Shown here: positions 61,887-64,000 of the stretch, piece by piece | How the letters are laid out: each line of letters starts with the position of its first letter | Position numbering within the stretch: position 1 is the stretch's first letter | NCBI RefSeq assembly: GCF_038024875.1 | Contig: NZ_CP136136.1 | Location: 2,170,001 to 2,234,000, forward strand | Length of the DNA: 64,000 bases | Reading direction: 5' to 3' | Source: Gordonia rubripertincta | Lineage (GTDB): Bacteria > Actinomycetota > Actinomycetes > Mycobacteriales > Mycobacteriaceae | The notes under the pieces: generated by a model | Databases searched by the model: none | What the model was told of the DNA's origin: nothing | What the model saw: the letters and a program-made list of their open reading frames with translations, nothing else | Position numbers and translations under genes: made by a program

Positions 61887-62120
61887 ATGGCAGCTGCAGA
61901 CACTCCTGGTGACAGGACGGCCTCGGTGAGCAATGCGACTTCTGCGTCGCAGTTCCTCACCGTCGCCGAGGTTGCGTCGCTGATGCGCGTTTCGAAGATG
62001 ACGGTCTACCGTCTCGTCCACAATGGCGAACTGCCTGCGGTTCGGGTCGGACGCTCGTTCCGTGTGCACGCGAAAGCGGTGCACGACTACCTGGAGACGT
62101 CGTACTTCGACGCCGGTTAG
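61887..62120 (+). CDS. Excisionase-like helix-turn-helix DNA-binding protein (Rv0500A-like)
   Basis: A 77-residue MerR-like winged helix. FLTVAEVASLMRVSKMTVYRLVHNGELPAVRVGRSFRV (motifs LTVAEVASLM and SKMTVYRLV) is the excisionase/BldC-type fold. In this fixed place after proC it is a chromosomal regulator, not a phage gene. GGAGG lies 11 bases before the ATG. A hairpin terminator follows. Confidence 0.92.
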   Translation: MAAADTPGDRTASVSNATSASQFLTVAEVASLMRVSKMTVYRLVHNGELPAVRVGRSFRVHAKAVHDYLETSYFDAG

Positions 62121-62162
62121 GTTCGGTCTCGGCCGACGCGCCGATCAGCAAGTTCTATCCAG

Positions 62163-62199
62163 CACTCCCGAGGGTGGCCGTCCGGCCGCTCCGGGAGTG
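62163..62199 (+). terminator. Hairpin terminator after the HTH gene
   Basis: CACTCCCG and CGGGAGTG form the outer stem, with an inner GGCCG/CGGCC stem. The only T-rich tail is TTGTGTTC. Confidence 0.6.
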
Positions 62200-62435
62200 T
62201 TGTGTTCAATGGGTGTGTCCGTCGGGTCGGCGGACCCTCCTGGTGATCGTTTCGGCCACCGCGATTTCCTGATCGGACACACCGCCCGGTAGGCTCAGTG
62301 GTCGCGTACCTGGATGTACCGGTGAGCTCCTCGAGGCCGGGTAGTCGACGCCAGTCGACGACCACTGACGAAGCCGATCGAGTGCAGGCCAGGGTCGGTC
62401 AAGTACATCAGTGTCAATCGTGAGGAAGCGCCCCC

Positions 62436-62537
62436 ATGGGTTCAGTGATCAAGAAGCGCCGCAAGCGCATGTCGAAGAAGAAGCACCGCAAGCTGCTGCG
62501 TCGAACCCGGGTGCAGCGCCGCAAACTCGGCAAATAA
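62436..62537 (+). CDS. Small basic ribosomal protein bS22 (33 residues)
   Basis: The protein begins [16 protein letters not shown] and continues with Arg/Lys-rich sequence to RRKLGK. It is the AURKAIP1/COX24-type peptide found as bS22 in actinobacterial 30S subunits (Rv0500B position). GAGGA precedes the ATG. The 315-base gap upstream (62121-62435) holds the HTH terminator and the promoter region for this gene, with a possible -10 TAGGCT at 62290-62295. A strong terminator follows. Confidence 0.92.
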
Positions 62538-62553
62538 GCACTCTCATGGCACC

Positions 62554-62578
62554 AGGACCCGCCCGGGCGGGTCCTTTT
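62554..62578 (+). terminator. Rho-independent terminator after bS22
   Basis: AGGACCCGCCC and GGGCGGGTCCT form a 22-nt palindrome followed by TTT. Confidence 0.85.
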
Positions 62579-62715
62579 GCTGTTACAGGGCTGCTGTGTC
62601 GGGATTGTCCGGGCCCCTGAGGTCCTTTGTCACACGAAAGAACTTGTTCCGGGGTCGTTCGTCACCGATCGCCTCGATCTCGGCCCCTCGACGGGCTGAA
62701 GCGGGTCGATGGCGT

Positions 62716-62721
62716 TAGCCT
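62716..62721 (+). promoter_or_regulatory. -10 box TAGCCT, leaderless start of the epimerase
   Basis: TAGCCT ends seven bases before the ATG at 62729. Confidence 0.5.
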
Positions 62722-62728
62722 CGACGCC

Positions 62729-63778
62729 ATGGCCGAATCCTCCGCAGTGCCTCGGGTCGTCCTGGTGACGGGGGCGTCGACTTTCCTCGGCGGGTACCTC
62801 GTCGCACGGCTCGCGGCCAATCCGCAGATCGAACGTGTGCTGGCGGTGGACTCACGGGTGCCGCGCAAGGACCTGCTGCGGCGGATGGGGCGTGCGGAGT
62901 TCCTGCGACTGGACATCCGGCGGCCCACCATCGCGAAGGCGCTGGCGTCGTACGAGGTCGACACGGTGGTGCACGCCGCGACGTCGATCGCCGACACCGC
63001 CCCGCACTCGGCGGCGATCAAGGAGTTCAACGTCGTCGGCGCGATGCAGGTCTGCGCGGCCTGCCAGCGGACACCGTCGGTGAAGCGGCTCGTACTGCGT
63101 TCGACTGCGATGGTCTACGGGTCCAGCGCGCGCGACCCGTCGCATTTCTCGGAGGAGACCCGCGCGCGCCGCGAGCCCAAGCGGGGCTATGGCCGCGACC
63201 TCCTCGATGTGGAGGGTTACGTACGCGGTCTCGGACGCCGCCGCCAGGACATCGACATCACGATCGTGCGCCCACAGGCCATGCTCGGGCCGCGCATCAC
63301 CACGCGCATGGGTTCGTACCTGTCGGCGCCGGTGGTCCCGACGGTCATCGGTTATCAGCCGCGTCTGCAGTTTCTGCACGAGGAGGACGCGCTCGCGGCG
63401 ATGGAGTACGTGACCCTCGCCGGCAAGCCCGGCACGTTCAACCTCTCCGGCGAGGGGGTGGTGACGTTGTCGCAGGCCATCCGGCGGGTCGGTCACGTCG
63501 AGCTACCCGTGCCGAGCGGTCTCCTCGCGCCGATCGCCGGGGTCTTCCAGGACCTGCGTTCGGCGAAGCTCCGTTCCTCGCAGACGGAGTTCCTCACCTA
63601 CGGCCGCGTGCTCGACACCACCAGGATGCGCACCGAGCTGGGCTTCGTGCCGAGGTACACGACCATGGAAACCCTTGACGACTTCGTGGAACGCAGCGGC
63701 GTGACACCGGTGATCGGGACCGACGTCTGGCGGGCCCTGGAGCAGCGTGTCGTCTCTGCCGCACATCAACTCCAGTGA
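62729..63778 (+). CDS. NAD-dependent epimerase/dehydratase (GalE-like, Rv0501-like)
   Basis: A 349-residue extended short-chain dehydrogenase. The NAD loop VTGASTFLGGYL is an altered GxxGxxG (G-A-S-x-F-L-G), followed by DVDTVVHAAT-like VDTVVHAAT, LRSTAMVYGSS with the active-site Ser/Thr, and a C-terminal substrate domain. The expected YxxxK is only approximate: a Tyr is present in KRGYGRDLLDVE but the residue four later is Leu. Position matches Rv0501 (galE2). Activity as a sugar epimerase is uncertain. Confidence 0.85.
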   Translation: MAESSAVPRVVLVTGASTFLGGYLVARLAANPQIERVLAVDSRVPRKDLLRRMGRAEFLRLDIRRPTIAKALASYEVDTVVHAATSIADTAPHSAAIKEFNVVGAMQVCAACQRTPSVKRLVLRSTAMVYGSSARDPSHFSEETRARREPKRGYGRDLLDVEGYVRGLGRRRQDIDITIVRPQAMLGPRITTRMGSYLSAPVVPTVIGYQPRLQFLHEEDALAAMEYVTLAGKPGTFNLSGEGVVTLSQAIRRVGHVELPVPSGLLAPIAGVFQDLRSAKLRSSQTEFLTYGRVLDTTRMRTELGFVPRYTTMETLDDFVERSGVTPVIGTDVWRALEQRVVSAAHQLQ

Positions 63779-63942
63779 ATTGTGAGATGAGATTGGTGCG
63801 AGGAGTTGCAGTCGAGGTGCGCAACGTCGGTGCAACCTCTAGACTTGGACGCCAGACCCACAACGCGCGGGGGAAGCCACTCCGTCGCGGGCGACGGGTG
63901 AGGACTTCGGGAACTTGCTGATGATCACACGGGGAGATCGCG

Positions 63943-64000
63943 GTGGTTGCCGGGTTCCCGTTTCAAGTCATCGACGGCGCAGAGTCGCGTCTGTGGAGCC
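63943..64000 (+). CDS. Possible start of a further gene, cut by the window end
   Basis: A GTG at 63943 follows GGGGAG at a spacing of six bases and opens a frame that stays open to base 64000 (begins VVAGFPFQV). Too short to identify. The 63779-63942 gap holds a possible -10 box TAGACT at 63840-63845; no other gene is evident there. Confidence 0.3.
   Translation, partial: MVAGFPFQVIDGAESRLWS

Noticed and set aside
61887..62120. Excisionase-like gene as a sign of a prophage
   Set aside because: It lies between proC and the bS22 gene, a conserved chromosomal arrangement, and there is no integrase, att site or phage gene nearby.

Overview
The window is GC-rich, densely packed actinobacterial DNA. 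Markers of a mycolic-acid-containing Mycobacteriales member include mshA (mycothiol), an MhuD-type haem oxygenase, CarD, a secreted mycolyltransferase-like esterase, senX3-regX3 and PapA-like acyltransferases. The gene set and style fit Gordonia or a close relative; the genus is an inference.

Layout. 1-669: tail of an aminodeoxychorismate lyase-type gene. 877-6937: cydABDC, the cytochrome bd oxidase and its ABC exporter, with cydD frameshifted as sequenced. 7098-9727 (minus): an aldehyde dehydrogenase behind a KstR-like operator, a LON-domain protein and mhuD. 9811-20296: a block collinear with M. tuberculosis Rv3591c-Rv3581c (hydrolase, mutY, canB, Rv3587c-like, disA, radA, lpqE, carD, ispD, ispF). 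20320-29075: an accessory lipid/glycolipid locus placed between ispF and cysS, holding a GT1 glycosyltransferase, four condensation-fold acyltransferases (three translationally coupled) and a secreted mycolyltransferase-like protein. 29157-31507: cysS and rlmB, which resume the Rv3580c-Rv3579c order. 31521-45991: a second accessory stretch with pxpA, a carboxylesterase, a hydrolase lacking its nucleophile serine, a four-gene cellulose-synthase-like exopolysaccharide operon with a convergent GH5-like hydrolase, a DUF2599 lipoprotein and a zinc-type ABC importer. 46140-63778: a block collinear with Rv0486-Rv0501 (mshA, YbjN-like, gpmA, senX3, regX3, Rv0495c-like, ppx, Rv0497-like, Rv0498-like, Rv0499-like, proC, excisionase-like HTH, bS22, GalE-like), interrupted by an acyl-CoA ligase, the initiator tRNA and an amino-acid permease.

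How the parts work together. The core blocks supply respiration, DNA repair, c-di-AMP, isoprenoid precursors, translation and phosphate sensing. The two accessory stretches look like envelope modules. One appears to build an acylated glycolipid (glycosyl transfer, then several CoA- or ACP-dependent acylations, then extracellular acyl transfer). The other appears to build and trim a beta-linked polysaccharide (GT2 synthase, BcsB-like periplasmic partner, exosortase-like membrane protein, GT-C protein, GH5). Products of both are unknown.

Regulation visible in the sequence: about 18 genes have a TANNNT -10 box 6-8 bases before the start codon, implying leaderless mRNAs. Two palindromes with the same ACTAC-N5-GTAGT core lie before cydA and lpqE. 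There is a triple PHO-box-like repeat before senX3, a large palindrome before the acyl-CoA ligase, and several strong hairpin terminators.

Three genes (cydD, the permease tail, the Rv0495c-like gene) are broken by single-base changes in short C/G runs. These may be sequencing errors or real mutations. No rRNA, CRISPR array, insertion sequence or prophage was seen.
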